This document shows positions 7,695 through 18,200 of a stretch of 64,000 bases of DNA, in pieces. The notes under the pieces are model-generated. The model did not search any database, had not been told where the DNA came from, and saw only the letters and a program-made list of their open reading frames with translations. The position numbers and the translations under genes are program-made. Numbering within the stretch: position 1 is the stretch's first letter; the number at the start of each line of letters is the position of its first letter. The stretch comes from Pseudomonas bijieensis. Lineage in GTDB: Bacteria > Pseudomonadota > Gammaproteobacteria > Pseudomonadales > Pseudomonadaceae. The stretch covers positions 6,385,501-6,449,500 of the forward strand of contig NZ_CP048810.1 in NCBI RefSeq assembly GCF_013347965.1, given 5' to 3'.

Positions 7695-9045
7695 CTAGTA
7701 AACCCAAACCTCCACCCGCCGATTCCTGATCCGCCCTCCATCTTCATTATTGGCCGCCACCGGCATCAGCGCGCCGAAGCCGCGCACTTCGCGCAGGGTC
7801 ACGCCGTACTTGACCAGTTCACGTCGCACCGCCATGGCCCGCAGTTTGGATAAAAAGATCCGCCCGTGCCGGGTCGTCCTTGGCGTCACCGAAACCCACC
7901 AGCGTCACGCGCCGCTCGGTCTTGCCGTGCTTCTGGATATAGTCGAGCACCCGGCCCAGATCCTGATGAGCCTTGTTGTCGAGGTTGGCACTGCCTTCTT
8001 CGAAGCGAAAATTCACGCTCAGGCGTTGGGCATGACGACTCAGGGCCTGGTAACCCTCGGGCATCAGTGCATTGGGGGTGACGGCCATGGCCTGGACGGT
8101 CTGGGCGATGAACCCATTGGCCGCAACGATGGCCTGGCCCTGGTCGCTTTGGGTGAACTCGACCAGCGCCGTGGCCCAGGGGTTGGTTTCCCGAGGGGGC
8201 AGGTAGAAGAACAGCCGGCGGGACAAGGGATAGTCTTCGGTGGCGATCAGGTGGTTCAACGGCAACATGGGTTGCGAGTCGCCGTCGACAATCGCCAGCG
8301 CCTTGGCCTGGCGTATGTAGGGCAGACCGATGAAACCGATGCCTTGCGGGTCCTGGCTGACCGCGTCGGACAACTGTTCGCTGGATTCGAAGCGCCGCGC
8401 TGAAAGATCCAGCCGTTTTCCCTGGCGGCTGAGCACCAGTTCCTTGAAGGTATCGTAGGTGCCGGATTGTTCATCGCGGGCATACAGATGAATCGGCCCG
8501 CCAGTGCCGCCCACTGCCTCCCAGGTTTTCGCCTCGCCACTGAATATCCGTGCCAGTTGCAGGGTATCGAGCTGACGTAGCGGGTTCTGCGGATGAAGGA
8601 TGATCGCCAGGCCGTCGATGGCAATGACCTGCTCGGCGGTAGGACTTTTCAGATCGCCGAGGGACGCGAGTTCCTTCAGCTCGCTGTCCTTGATCGGGCG
8701 GGACGAGGCGGCCAGGTCGGCGCTGGCCTGCCTGAGGGCAGCGAACCCGGTGCTGGAGCCGTGGGCGGCAATGTCGATCTCGACCCGTCGGCCATCGGTG
8801 GTCTGGCCGACGATTCGTTGTTCGTTGTCCCGGCCGGTGATTTCGCTACTGACCCTGCGCAGCCCCTGATCCTCCATCAAACCCCTGACCAGCGCCGGTC
8901 CCAGCGCCGCACCGATGGTATTGGAGCCCTGGAGGCGCAGGGCCGGGCCGGACGCAGGAAGGGGCAGGCCAGGCGCGGGCTCACGCTCGGCGCAGAACGC
9001 CAACGGCAGCCACAACGCCATTATCCAGACCACGCACAGCCGCAT
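7695..9045 (-). pseudogene. PstS-like substrate-binding / OmpA-domain fusion protein, frameshifted
   Basis: The first 400 or so codons (start 9045) encode a signal peptide, a PBP/PstS-type phosphate-binding-like domain (LRLQGSNTIGAALGPAL, ARDEQSGTYDTFKELV) and the first half of an OmpA peptidoglycan-binding domain (NFRFEEGSANL, VTLVGFGDAKDDPARADL). The frame then breaks at the A5 run 7852-7856. Deleting one A joins it to LSKLRAMAVRRELVKYG...NRRVEVWVY, the missing OmpA half, ending at TAG 7695-7697. The restored protein would be 449 residues. As given, the frame ends at 7819 with a junk tail. This is either a real frameshift or a homopolymer sequencing error. Confidence 0.85.
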
Positions 9046-9122
9046 GCCGCCACCTTCAGATCCCAGGGAAGTGCCGGGAGAATAAGTCAGGCAGATGACT
9101 CAACGATGACAGGGTGGTTGCG

Positions 9123-10016
9123 CTAGGCCTCGCTCGCCGCCAGCCCGGCCACCAGGCATTCGATCAAGGCGCGCACGCGCCGGGGCTGGACGCGGGCGGT
9201 CGGGTAGACGATCTGCAGCAGCGTGTTGCCGGCGGTGAAGTCCGGGAGCAATTCCACCAGCCGTCCGCTCTTGAGATCGTCGCGTACGTCCCAGATCGAC
9301 TTGAGGCTGATGCCATGTCCCTCCAGGCACCATTGCCGCACCAGGCCGCCGTCGTTGGCGATTCGCCGGCCCTGGACCATCACCCGATGCACCTCGCCGT
9401 CCCGGCTGAATGTCCATTCCCGCGCGGTGTTGATGCCCAGGCGCATCACCAGGCATTCGTGCCGGGCCAGTTCGCAGGGATGCGTTGGCGTGCCATGTCG
9501 CGCCAGGTAAGTGGGGGCGGCACAGACCACGCGACGATTCTCTCCCAAGGGCCTGGCCCGCAGTGAGCTATCGGCCAGGGCACCGTAGCGAATGGCGAAA
9601 TCGAACCCCTGGCTGACCAGGTCCACATAGCCATCGCCCAGGTTCAGATCGAGGCTGACATCGGGGTGCTCGTCGAGAAAGCGCGACAGGATCGGCTCGA
9701 TGTACTGGCGGCCCAGGTCTTGCGGGGCACTCAGGCGAATCGGCCCGCTGAGGGCCTGGGTACCGGTGCGGATGCTGCTGTGCAACTCGCCGGCCTCGGC
9801 CAGCAAGCGCCGGGCGCCTTCGACCAGAATCCTGCCTTCGTCGGTCAGGCTGATCGCCCGCGTGGTGCGATTGAGCAGGCTGGCACCGTAATAGGTTTCC
9901 AGGAGGGCAAGCCGCTCCGAGACCGAGGCCGGGGACAACCCTACCTCTCGACCGGCAGCAGACAAGCCACCTTTTTCAACGATGAGCAGAAAGAGCTCGA
10001 GATTCTTCAGGAACAT
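9123..10016 (-). CDS. LysR family transcriptional regulator
   Basis: 297 residues. The N-terminal winged helix-turn-helix spans about residues 1-60 (FLLIVEKGGLSAAGREVGLS, SVSERLALLETYYGASLLNR) and is followed by a LysR substrate-binding domain (GPIRLSAPQDLGRQYIEPIL, FDFAIRYGALADSSL). The pattern resembles the DsdA/AaeR-like LysR members that control small adjacent operons. It is divergent from the deacetylase-like gene at 10131, which is its most likely target. The effector cannot be inferred. Confidence 0.92.
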   Translation of the reverse strand: MFLKNLELFLLIVEKGGLSAAGREVGLSPASVSERLALLETYYGASLLNRTTRAISLTDEGRILVEGARRLLAEAGELHSSIRTGTQALSGPIRLSAPQDLGRQYIEPILSRFLDEHPDVSLDLNLGDGYVDLVSQGFDFAIRYGALADSSLRARPLGENRRVVCAAPTYLARHGTPTHPCELARHECLVMRLGINTAREWTFSRDGEVHRVMVQGRRIANDGGLVRQWCLEGHGISLKSIWDVRDDLKSGRLVELLPDFTAGNTLLQIVYPTARVQPRRVRALIECLVAGLAASEA

Positions 10017-10018
10017 TG

Positions 10019-10033
10019 TTCGGAGGTTCCGAA
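10019..10033. promoter_or_regulatory. Candidate LysR operator
   Basis: TTCGGAGGTTCCGAA is a 6+3+6 perfect dyad that also fits the LysR T-N11-A rule (T10020, A10032). It lies just upstream of the LysR start codon, in the divergent intergenic region, where an autoregulatory site is expected. Confidence 0.4.
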
Positions 10034-10130
10034 ATGTATTTTCGTAAGTTGATCAATTATCAGGAAAGCCCGCAAGGCATACCTTAGCGCCTCAGACGAT
10101 CACACCGCAGCGTTTTCCAGGAGTTCTGCC

Positions 10131-11144
10131 ATGGCCATCCCCGAAGCAGCCGATGTCACTCACAATCCCGAACGCAGGACTTTCCTGGCCCAGGCAAGTG
10201 CTGGCGCGGCGCTGTTGGCCGTAGGCGACCTGCTGACGACGGGCTCGGCGCAGGCTGGCGTCTTGGCAAAAGCCGCCGGCGTTTCCAAGGGGGGCTTCTG
10301 GCCGGGCGACACGCGCTTGGTCATTTCGATTTCCATGCAATTCGAAGCGGGCGGACAGCCGCCTAAAGGCACTGACAGTCCGTTTCCCGCGGTCGACTTC
10401 CCGGACAGTGTGCCTAGCGATCCGGCAACCAATACCTGGTTTGCCTACGGCTATCGGGAAGGCATCCCACGCTTGCTGGATCTGTGGGACCGCCATGGCG
10501 TCAAGGTCACCTCCCACATGATCGGCGAAGCGGCGCGGCGCCAACCGGCCCTGGCACGGGAGATCGTCACTCGCGGTCACGAGGCGGCCGGTCACGGGCC
10601 GCGCTGGAGTTCGCAATTTGCAATGAGTCGGGACGAGGAACGCACGTTCCTGCGCCAGGCCGCGCAGATGGTCCAGGAGGTCACCGGGCAGCCAGTCACC
10701 GGCTACAACTGCAACTGGCTGCGCCGGGGACCCAATACCCTGGGGTTGTTGCAAGAGTTGGGCTACCTCTATCACATCGATGACGTCAGCCGCGATGAAC
10801 CCTTCATCGAAGCGGTCAACGGCAAGGATTTCGTCGTGGTCCCCTACACGTTGCGCAACAACGACATCGTGCTGATCGAAGGCCGGCATTACTCGCCCCA
10901 GGTTTTCCTGGAGCAAGTGAAGCTCGATTTCGACCAGCTCTACGAAGAAGCCGGCACGCGGCGACGAATGATGTCCATCAGTGCCCACGACCGCATCAGC
11001 GGCACGCCCCAAATGGTGCGGGTCTGGGATGAGTTCCTGCGTTACGCCAAAAGCCATCCGGGCGTGGCGTTCATGCGCAAGGACGACATTGCCCGCTACA
11101 CCCTTGCCAGCCCGCTGTCCTTGCGGGAGTCCGAAACCCTCTGA
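10131..11144 (+). CDS. Tat-exported polysaccharide deacetylase-like (NodB-fold) protein
   Basis: 337 residues with a twin-arginine signal (ERRTFLAQASAGAALL). The body resembles PuuE/HpPgdA-like NodB-homology proteins: the His pair appears as HEAAGHG and the C-terminal part has ISAHDRISGTP. The usual first-motif aspartates are not seen; the matching position reads SISMQFEAGG, as in non-classical members acting on C-N bonds other than N-acetyl sugars. The substrate is unknown. AGGAG precedes the ATG. It is followed by a SnoaL-like gene in the same direction and preceded by a divergent LysR gene. Confidence 0.8.
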   Translation: MAIPEAADVTHNPERRTFLAQASAGAALLAVGDLLTTGSAQAGVLAKAAGVSKGGFWPGDTRLVISISMQFEAGGQPPKGTDSPFPAVDFPDSVPSDPATNTWFAYGYREGIPRLLDLWDRHGVKVTSHMIGEAARRQPALAREIVTRGHEAAGHGPRWSSQFAMSRDEERTFLRQAAQMVQEVTGQPVTGYNCNWLRRGPNTLGLLQELGYLYHIDDVSRDEPFIEAVNGKDFVVVPYTLRNNDIVLIEGRHYSPQVFLEQVKLDFDQLYEEAGTRRRMMSISAHDRISGTPQMVRVWDEFLRYAKSHPGVAFMRKDDIARYTLASPLSLRESETL

Positions 11145-11210
11145 AACCTGTTCCATAACCCCGGGCCGCACGGTGTTGTCCGGCCCTTGATCGACCCGAA
11201 GGAATCCACC

Positions 11211-11762
11211 ATGTCGTTCTCATCCCTTGCCATGCCCGGCGGCCTGCGCCTGGCCGGTTTTTTCCTGAGCCTGGGCCTGTCGCTGGGGGCTTCGGCCGCC
11301 ACCGATGCGCTCGTGCAACCTCAAAGCCTGATTGTCGACCGCAGCCTGTCCGAGCAGCAGGCGACATCGATGATCCTGGCGGCGCGGCGCTATGACACGT
11401 TCTGGCACACCGGCGACGAAGCGCTGGCCCGCGAAGCCCTGGCGCCGGGCTTCGTCGACAAGACCCCGCCCGCCGGGCGCAAGCAGGGCCCGGAAGGCCC
11501 GTTGCTGGCGTCGCGGGCTTTCCGCACTGCCGTGCCGGATCTCAGCTGCGTCGTGGAGCAGATGCTGGTGGCGGGGGATCGGGTGGTGGTGCACCTGCGC
11601 TTTCGCGGGCATTTCACCGGGACCTTCGACCAGCTCAAGGGCCAGGGCCAGCCGGTGGAGTTCATTGCGACGGATATCTACCAGGTCGACCAGGGCAAGA
11701 TCGTCGCCAACTGGCACATCGAGGACAACCTGACCCTGTTCAAGCAACTGGGTACGCTGTGA
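11211..11762 (+). CDS. Exported SnoaL-like (ester cyclase family) protein
   Basis: 183 residues from the ATG at 11211, preferred over the in-frame ATG at 11187 because AAGGA lies before it and it opens a signal peptide (LAGFFLSLGLSLGASAA). The mature part is a SnoaL/NTF2-like fold: RRYDTFWHTGDEALAREAL, then VAGDRVVVHLRFRGHFTG and FIATDIYQVDQGKIVANWHI. Such proteins bind small hydrophobic ligands; catalysis cannot be shown here. It lies 66 bases after the deacetylase-like gene and is probably in its operon, since both products are exported. Confidence 0.82.
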   Translation: MSFSSLAMPGGLRLAGFFLSLGLSLGASAATDALVQPQSLIVDRSLSEQQATSMILAARRYDTFWHTGDEALAREALAPGFVDKTPPAGRKQGPEGPLLASRAFRTAVPDLSCVVEQMLVAGDRVVVHLRFRGHFTGTFDQLKGQGQPVEFIATDIYQVDQGKIVANWHIEDNLTLFKQLGTL

Positions 11763-11801
11763 CAGGACGGCTCGCCATTGCGGCGAGCCGTTTCTTGCCG
11801 G

Positions 11802-12614
11802 TCAGCTCAACTGCAGCCAGATCGGCGCGTGGTCCGACGGTTTTTCCATGCCCCGCAGCTCATAGTCCACCCCGGCGTCCTTGACCCGTGGCAGCAGGCC
11901 GTGGGAGGTGAGGATCAGGTCGATGCGCAGGCCGCGCTTGGGCTCGTCTTCGAACCCGCGGCTGCGGTAGTCGAACCAGCTGAAGCGGTCGGTGACGTCC
12001 GGGTTCAGGTGGCGGAAGCTGTCCACCAGGCCCCAGTTTTTCAGGCGGGCCATCCACTCGCGTTCTTCCGGCAGGAAGCTGCATTTGCCGGTTTTCAGCC
12101 AGCGCTTCATGTTGTCCGGGCCGATGCCGATGTCGCAGTCTTCCGGGGAAATGTTCACGTCACCCATCACCACCAGCGGCTGATCGTTGCTGAAGCGGCT
12201 TTCCAGCAGTTGCTGCAAATCGCTGTAGAAACGCTCCTTGGCCGGGAATTTGGTCGGGTGGTCGCGGCTTTCACCTTGTGGGAAATAACCGTTCATGATG
12301 GTTACCGGTACGCCGTTGGCATCGGCGAAGGTGCCCCAGATGAAGCGCCGCTGGGCGTCCTCGTCGTCGCCCTCGAAGCCTTTGTACAGGCTCAGCGGCG
12401 CCTGGCGGGAGAGCAGGGCGACGCCGTAGTGGCCTTTTTGTCCGTGGTAATGCACGTGGTAACCCAGGGCCTGGATTTCGGCCAGGGGGAACTGTTCGTC
12501 GTGGACCTTGGTTTCCTGCAGCCCGATCACATCCGGCTGGTGCTTCTCGATCAGCGCCGCCAGCTGATGGGGACGGGCGCGCAGCCCGTTGATGTTGAAG
12601 GAGACGATCTTCAT
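11802..12614 (-). CDS. xthA: Exodeoxyribonuclease III (AP endonuclease)
   Basis: 270 residues from the ATG at 12612-12614; an upstream extension is spurious because the family begins [14 protein letters not shown]. It repairs abasic sites and 3'-blocked ends in DNA. The catalytic signatures of the Mg-dependent EEP family are present: SFNINGLR (Asn), IGLQETKV (Glu), [15 protein letters not shown] (Asp and Asn), RIDLILTS (Asp) and [10 protein letters not shown] (terminal His). It runs toward the SnoaL-like gene and is divergent from the GNAT gene. Confidence 0.95.
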   Translation of the reverse strand: MKIVSFNINGLRARPHQLAALIEKHQPDVIGLQETKVHDEQFPLAEIQALGYHVHYHGQKGHYGVALLSRQAPLSLYKGFEGDDEDAQRRFIWGTFADANGVPVTIMNGYFPQGESRDHPTKFPAKERFYSDLQQLLESRFSNDQPLVVMGDVNISPEDCDIGIGPDNMKRWLKTGKCSFLPEEREWMARLKNWGLVDSFRHLNPDVTDRFSWFDYRSRGFEDEPKRGLRIDLILTSHGLLPRVKDAGVDYELRGMEKPSDHAPIWLQLS

Positions 12615-12791
12615 GGTCGGCTGTCCTGGCAAAACTGCGATGCTAGCTGACATGTGGGAAGGGAGCCAGCGTGGCAGTAGGACAAATGCGCTGCTAATGT
12701 CCTGTGGGTGTAGGAACGATCGCAACCCAATCGGGTTCGTACTCAATAAGAGCTGGGCCTCACCGAGCCTCGCCCCAGGAGATCCAACGCC

Positions 12792-13436
12792 ATGCCTGAA
12801 ACCGCCATCGCCGACGTCCATATGCTCGACAGTGGTTATTCCCGTGAAGCCCGTTCGTTGTTGTACCAGGCCTATCGCCATGAGCCGACCTTCAGCTACC
12901 TGTTCGAATCCGAGCGTCCAGGTTATGAACAGCGGGTCCGGGCCACGGTGCGTGAGTTGGTCAAGCAGCATTTTCTCCAGGACCTGCCGGCCATTGGCCT
13001 GCTGGTCAACGACCGCCTGATCGGCATCGCCCTGATCGCCCCGCCGCAGCGGCGCCTGGGCATCACCGAAAGTTGGGCCTGGCGTCTGCGCATGGTCTTG
13101 AGCACCGGTTTTCGCTGCACCCGACGCTACTTGGAATACCATGCGGCGGTGTTGGCCTGCCTGCCTTCGGATGCAGTGCATGTACTGCCGCTACTGGGGG
13201 TGCACCCACAGTTCCAGGGCAAACATTTCGGTGAACAGTTGCTCGAGGCAGTCCATAACTGGTGTGCGGTGGACGAGCATTCCCAAGGCGTGGTGCTGGA
13301 CACCGGCAACCCGCGTTACCTTGAGTTCTATAAGCGCCAGGGTTACGAGGAAATTGGTGAAGTTGCTGTAGGACCGATCCGCGAGCATGTGTTCTTTCAC
13401 GCCAACCCGCAGGTTCTGCAAAGCGCAACGGCATAG
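12792..13436 (+). CDS. GNAT family N-acetyltransferase
   Basis: 214 residues. The GNAT core is clear: beta-strand [21 protein letters not shown] contains the acetyl-CoA pyrophosphate loop (Q-x-x-G-K-x-x-G variant), followed by [24 protein letters not shown], the typical C-terminal half. The N-terminus ([18 protein letters not shown]) resembles acetyltransferases of unassigned substrate. AGGAG nine bases before the ATG supports the start. It reads alone between the divergent xthA and the co-directional tamA. Confidence 0.85.
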   Translation: MPETAIADVHMLDSGYSREARSLLYQAYRHEPTFSYLFESERPGYEQRVRATVRELVKQHFLQDLPAIGLLVNDRLIGIALIAPPQRRLGITESWAWRLRMVLSTGFRCTRRYLEYHAAVLACLPSDAVHVLPLLGVHPQFQGKHFGEQLLEAVHNWCAVDEHSQGVVLDTGNPRYLEFYKRQGYEEIGEVAVGPIREHVFFHANPQVLQSATA

Positions 13437-13501
13437 TCGGCCGAACTTTTGCGAAATGTCCGGCTCTATCAGGCACCTACGCTCGTGATAGCATCCGCGC
13501 C

Positions 13502-15229
13502 ATGAACCTCCCAGGAAGAATGACCGGTGGCGCGCTTTTGCTGTCCCTCAGCTGCGCGGCACTGGCAAACAGTGAGTTGGAAGTACGAGTCCAGCCGTCC
13601 AACGATGAACTCAAGGCCAACGTAGAAGGTTACATCGGTGGCTTGGGGGATCGTGACGAGGAGGCCTTGCTGCGCTTCAGTCGCGGCGCCGAGGAGCAGG
13701 CGCGCAAGGCCGCCCAGGCGCTGGGCTACTACCAGCCGCAGATCGACAGTGAGGTCAAGGGCGGCAAGGACCCACGCCTGGTGCTGACCATCGACCCGGG
13801 CGAGCCTGTGCACTTGCGCAATGTCACCGTGCGCATCGATGGCCCGGCGGCGTCGCTCAAAGCCTTTCGCGTGCCCAGCAACGCCGCCCTCAAGCCTGGC
13901 GCGGTGCTCAACCATGGTCGCTATGAAGATGCCAAGCGAGTGATCCAGAACCAGGCCTCGCGCTATGGTTTTTTCAGCGGACGCTTTACCCGGCAGAAAC
14001 TCTTGGTGGACCCCCAGGCAGGCATCGCCGACATTGAACTGATCTACGACAGCGGCCCGCGCTATGCCTTGGGCCCGGTGCGCTTCGAGGGCGACACGCC
14101 GTTCGACGAAGAGCTGCTACAGCGCATGGTGCCGTTCAAGGCCGGCACGGCGTACGACTCCGAACTCATCGCAGAGCTCAACCAGGCCCTGCAATCGAGC
14201 GGCTATTTCGAAGGCGTGCGCGTGGATGCCGCGCCCACCGCCGCCACCGATAACGTGATCCCGGTGGCGGTCAAGCTCGACACGCGCAAGCCGCGGACCA
14301 TGGGCCTGGGCCTGGGTTTTTCCACCGACGTCGGCCCGCGGGCGAAAGCCAACTGGACGCGCCACTGGGTCAACCCCCAGGGCCATAGCTATGGCTGGGA
14401 AGCGGAAGTGTCGGCGCCCCGGCAGAACGTCGGCCTGTGGTACGACGTGCCGCTGGACCCGCCGCTGACCGACAAGATGCGCTACGCCGGCGGTTATCAA
14501 TATGAAGAACTGGCCGGCACCGACAGCCTCAGCAAACTGCTGACCGTGGGCCCGGAATGGCACAGCAAGTTGCCCAGTGGCTGGCAGCGGGTGGTGTCGC
14601 TCAAATGGCAGCGCGAGGAGTACCGCCTCGGTGACGATGCGGGCCTGAGCACACTGTTGATGCCGGGCGTGAGCTATTCCTACCTGCGCAGCGACAACCG
14701 CATCGATCCGCACAACGGCTACCGCTTGCAGTTCGACACCAAGGTCGCCAAGGAGGGCCTTGGTTCGGACAACAACCTTTTATATGGCACAGCCATGGTC
14801 AAGGGCCTGACCACAGTGTTCGACAAGCATCGGCTGCTGGCTCGGGCGCAGATCGGCGGCAGCGCCACCAATGGCTACAGATCCATCCCGCCGTCCCTGC
14901 GCTTTTTCGCCGGTGGCGACCAGAGCGTGCGCGGTTATGACTACCAGAGCCTGTCGCCGGAAAACTCCGAGGGCGACCGTATTGGCGGTCGCTACATGGT
15001 CGCTGGTAGCCTCGAATATCAGTATTCAATCGCGGAAAAATGGCGGCTGGCGACGTTCGTCGACCAGGGCAACTCGTTTAACAGCCTTGAACTGCCGAGC
15101 CTCAAGACCGGCGTGGGTGTTGGCGTGCGCTGGGTATCGCCGGTGGGCCCGATCCGCCTCGACCTGGCCCATGCGATGGACGACGACGGCGGTATCCGAT
15201 TGCACTTTTCCATGGGGCCTGAGTTGTGA
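13502..15229 (+). CDS. tamA: TamA, outer-membrane subunit of the translocation and assembly module
   Basis: 575 residues with a signal peptide ending near ALA-N. It is a BamA/Omp85-family protein: three POTRA domains (about residues 25-265) followed by a 16-strand barrel. The barrel shows the conserved loop-6 motif in FFAGGDQSVRGYDY (VRGY), LRSDNRIDPHNGYRLQFDTK and the final strand IRLHFSMGPEL. TamA works with TamB in envelope assembly and phospholipid transport between the membranes. The stop codon overlaps the tamB GTG start by four bases. Confidence 0.95.
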   Translation: MNLPGRMTGGALLLSLSCAALANSELEVRVQPSNDELKANVEGYIGGLGDRDEEALLRFSRGAEEQARKAAQALGYYQPQIDSEVKGGKDPRLVLTIDPGEPVHLRNVTVRIDGPAASLKAFRVPSNAALKPGAVLNHGRYEDAKRVIQNQASRYGFFSGRFTRQKLLVDPQAGIADIELIYDSGPRYALGPVRFEGDTPFDEELLQRMVPFKAGTAYDSELIAELNQALQSSGYFEGVRVDAAPTAATDNVIPVAVKLDTRKPRTMGLGLGFSTDVGPRAKANWTRHWVNPQGHSYGWEAEVSAPRQNVGLWYDVPLDPPLTDKMRYAGGYQYEELAGTDSLSKLLTVGPEWHSKLPSGWQRVVSLKWQREEYRLGDDAGLSTLLMPGVSYSYLRSDNRIDPHNGYRLQFDTKVAKEGLGSDNNLLYGTAMVKGLTTVFDKHRLLARAQIGGSATNGYRSIPPSLRFFAGGDQSVRGYDYQSLSPENSEGDRIGGRYMVAGSLEYQYSIAEKWRLATFVDQGNSFNSLELPSLKTGVGVGVRWVSPVGPIRLDLAHAMDDDGGIRLHFSMGPEL

Positions 15230-18200
15230 AGCGTGGTGTGAAAATAACGCTGCTGGCGGTTGCCGGGGTGTTGCTGGCACTGGTGCTGGCCTTGAGCGTT
15301 GTGTTGGGCACGGCATTCGGCAGCCGTTGGGCCCTCGGCCTGGTGCCGGGGCTGAGCGTGGAGAATTTCCAGGGCCGCCTGGGCGGGCAGTGGAGCGCCG
15401 ATCACCTGTTGTGGCAGCAGGACGCCAGTCGCGTGGAGGTGGATCGGCTGATATTCGCCTGGTCGCCGCTGTGCCTGGCACGCATGACCCTCTGCATCGA
15501 ACAGCTCAAGGCTGACCAGGTCGCCTTGCAATTGCCAGCCTCTGCCGATGAACCGAGCAGCGGCCCGATCAGCTTGCCGGACCTGGACTTGCCGCTCGCT
15601 ATCGAACTGGGCGATGTGCAGGTCGGCAGCCTGTCGTTCAACGGCAGCGAGCAGCTCAAGGGCCTGCAATTGGTTGCCCATTGGACCGCCGAGGGCCTGC
15701 AGATCGATTCGGTGCAATTGCAGCGCGACGAGTTGAGCCTGAAACTGTCCGGCTTGCTGAAGCCGGGCGGCGACTGGCCGTTGAACGCCGAGGGCCGGTT
15801 GACCTTGCCCGCGCCGGGCGCCACGCCCTGGGCCCTGGACCTGAAAGTCGACGGCAACCTGCTCAAGACCCTCAACCTCAAGGCCGGCAGCAGCGGTTAC
15901 CTGCAAGGCCAGTTGACCGGTGAACTGCAACCGTTGGCGGACAACCTGCCGGCCAAGGTGCGTATCACCGCCGACGGCTTCAGGGCGAGTGCCGATCTGC
16001 CAGACACTTTGTTGCTCAACCAACTGGAATTGACCGGCGAAGGCGACCTGAAAAATGGCTATCGACTGCTCGGCAAGGCGACATTGCCCGCCGAGAAAGG
16101 GCCGGTGGCGTTGTTGCTGCAAGGCAGCGTGGACGCCAATGGCGCACAGATCGCCGGCCTGGATCTTGATGCCGGCGATCAGCGAAGCCTGAAACTCAGC
16201 GGGCAATTGGACTGGCGCGAAGGCCTGCGCGCCGAGGCGAAAGTCGCCTGGCTGGATTTCCCCTGGCATCGCCTCTATCCGCTGATCGACGAGCCGCAGG
16301 TGACATTGCGCAGCTTCGACGGCGAAGTCTCCTACACCGATGGCAAATACCTGGGCAACTTTCAGGCCGCACTGGACGGCCCCGCCGGGGCCTTCAGCCT
16401 GGACAGCCCGTTCAGCGGCGATCTGAGGCAAATCCATTTGCCGCAACTCAAGCTCGCGGCGGGGCAGGGCAAGGCCGAAGGGCACCTGAGCCTGCAATTT
16501 GCCGATGGCATTGCCTGGGACACGGCGCTGCAACTGTCGGCCATCAACCCGGCGTACTGGCTGGGCGAATTGCCTGGGACCCTGGCCGGGCCGTTGCGCA
16601 GCAAAGGGGCGATGAAGAACGACCATCTCGAGCTCGATGCGGACCTGGATCTCAAGGGCAAGTTGCGTGGCCAACCGGCGCTGTTCCAGGCCAAGGCCAG
16701 CGGCGCCGGTGAGCAGTGGAACCTCAGCGCCCTGGACATCCGCCTGGGGGACAACCGCATCAACGGCACCGGCAGCCTGCAAGAAAAACTCACTGGCCAG
16801 ATCGATATCAAACTCTCGCGCCTGGCCCAACTGTGGCCGCAATTGCGCGGCCAAGTCGTCGGCCGTGTCGATGTGGCCGGCACGCTCAAGGCGCCCCAAG
16901 GCAAGCTCGGCCTGCAAGGCACGCAACTGGCGTTGCAGGACAATCGCCTGCAAAGCCTGAACCTCGATGCGACGCTCGACAGCGCCCAGCGCGGCAAGCT
17001 CGATCTCAAGGCCAGCGGCATCCGCGTCGGCGAGACTTCGCTGGGCGTGCTGACCGTCAGCGGGCAGGGCGACATCAAGCAACAAAAGCTCAACCTGGAC
17101 CTGCAAGGGCCACAGCTCGACACCACCCTGGCGCTCGATGGCACGCTCGACCAGGGCAATTGGCGCGGACGCCTGGCCAGCGGCGACGTGGAGGCTGGCG
17201 GTCAAGCCTGGCGCCTGCAAGCCCCGGCGAAACTGGAGCGCCTGGCCGATGGCACCCTCAACGTCGGTGCTCATTGCTGGCGTTCTGGCGAGGCCAGCCT
17301 GTGCGGTGAAGATCAGCGGCTGATGCCGGAACCGAAGCTGCGTTATCACCTCAAGCAATTCCCCATCGAAAGCCTGGCCCAGTGGATGCCCAAGGATTTT
17401 GCCTGGCAGGGCCGGCTCAACGCGGACCTGCAACTGGACTTGCCGGCCAGCGGCCCGAATGGCCGGATCCTGGTGGACGCCAGCGGCGGTACTTTAAGGA
17501 TCCGCGACAAGGAGCAATGGCTGGACTTTCCATACCAGACCCTGACGCTCAACAGTCGCCTGACCCCCAGGCGCATCGACACCGACCTGAATTTTGTCGG
17601 CACCAGGCTCGGCGAACTGATGCTCCAGGCGCAGATCAACCCGCTACCGGCCAGCAAGCCCCTGAGCGGTTCGTTCCGCCTGAGCGGCCTGGACCTGTCG
17701 GTGGCTCGGCCGTTCGTGCCGATGGTGGAAACCCTCACCGGGCATCTGAGCGGCAGCGGGACCCTGGCCGGTGGTTTGCTCGCGCCCCAGGTCAACGGCA
17801 ACCTGCTGCTCAGCGACGGCGAGGTGTCTGGCCCGGAACTGCCGGTCAGCCTTGAGGCCTTGCAGGTGCGGGCGATGATTGCCGGCGAAACGATACGGCT
17901 CGACGGCGACTGGAAAAGTGGCAAGAGCGGGCAGGGCCGCTTGAGTGGCACTGTCGGTTGGGGCGACGCCCTGACCATGAACCTGGCCCTCAGGGGCTCG
18001 CAACTGCCGGTCACCGTCGAGCCCTATGCGGTGCTCGACGTGGCGCCGGACCTCAATATCACGATGCACGGCGATCAGCTTTCCATTGCCGGCAAGGTGC
18101 TGGTGCCCAAAGGTGAGATCACCATCCGCGAACTGCCGCCGTCCACCGTCAAGGTTTCCGATGACACCGTGATCGTCGGCCACCAGACCGAGGAGGGCAA

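Noticed and set aside
15019..17433. 804-codon leftward ORF opposite tamA/tamB
   Set aside because: It is the mirror of the high-G+C codon pattern of tamB on the other strand; rich in Gln/Ala/Leu without domain motifs.
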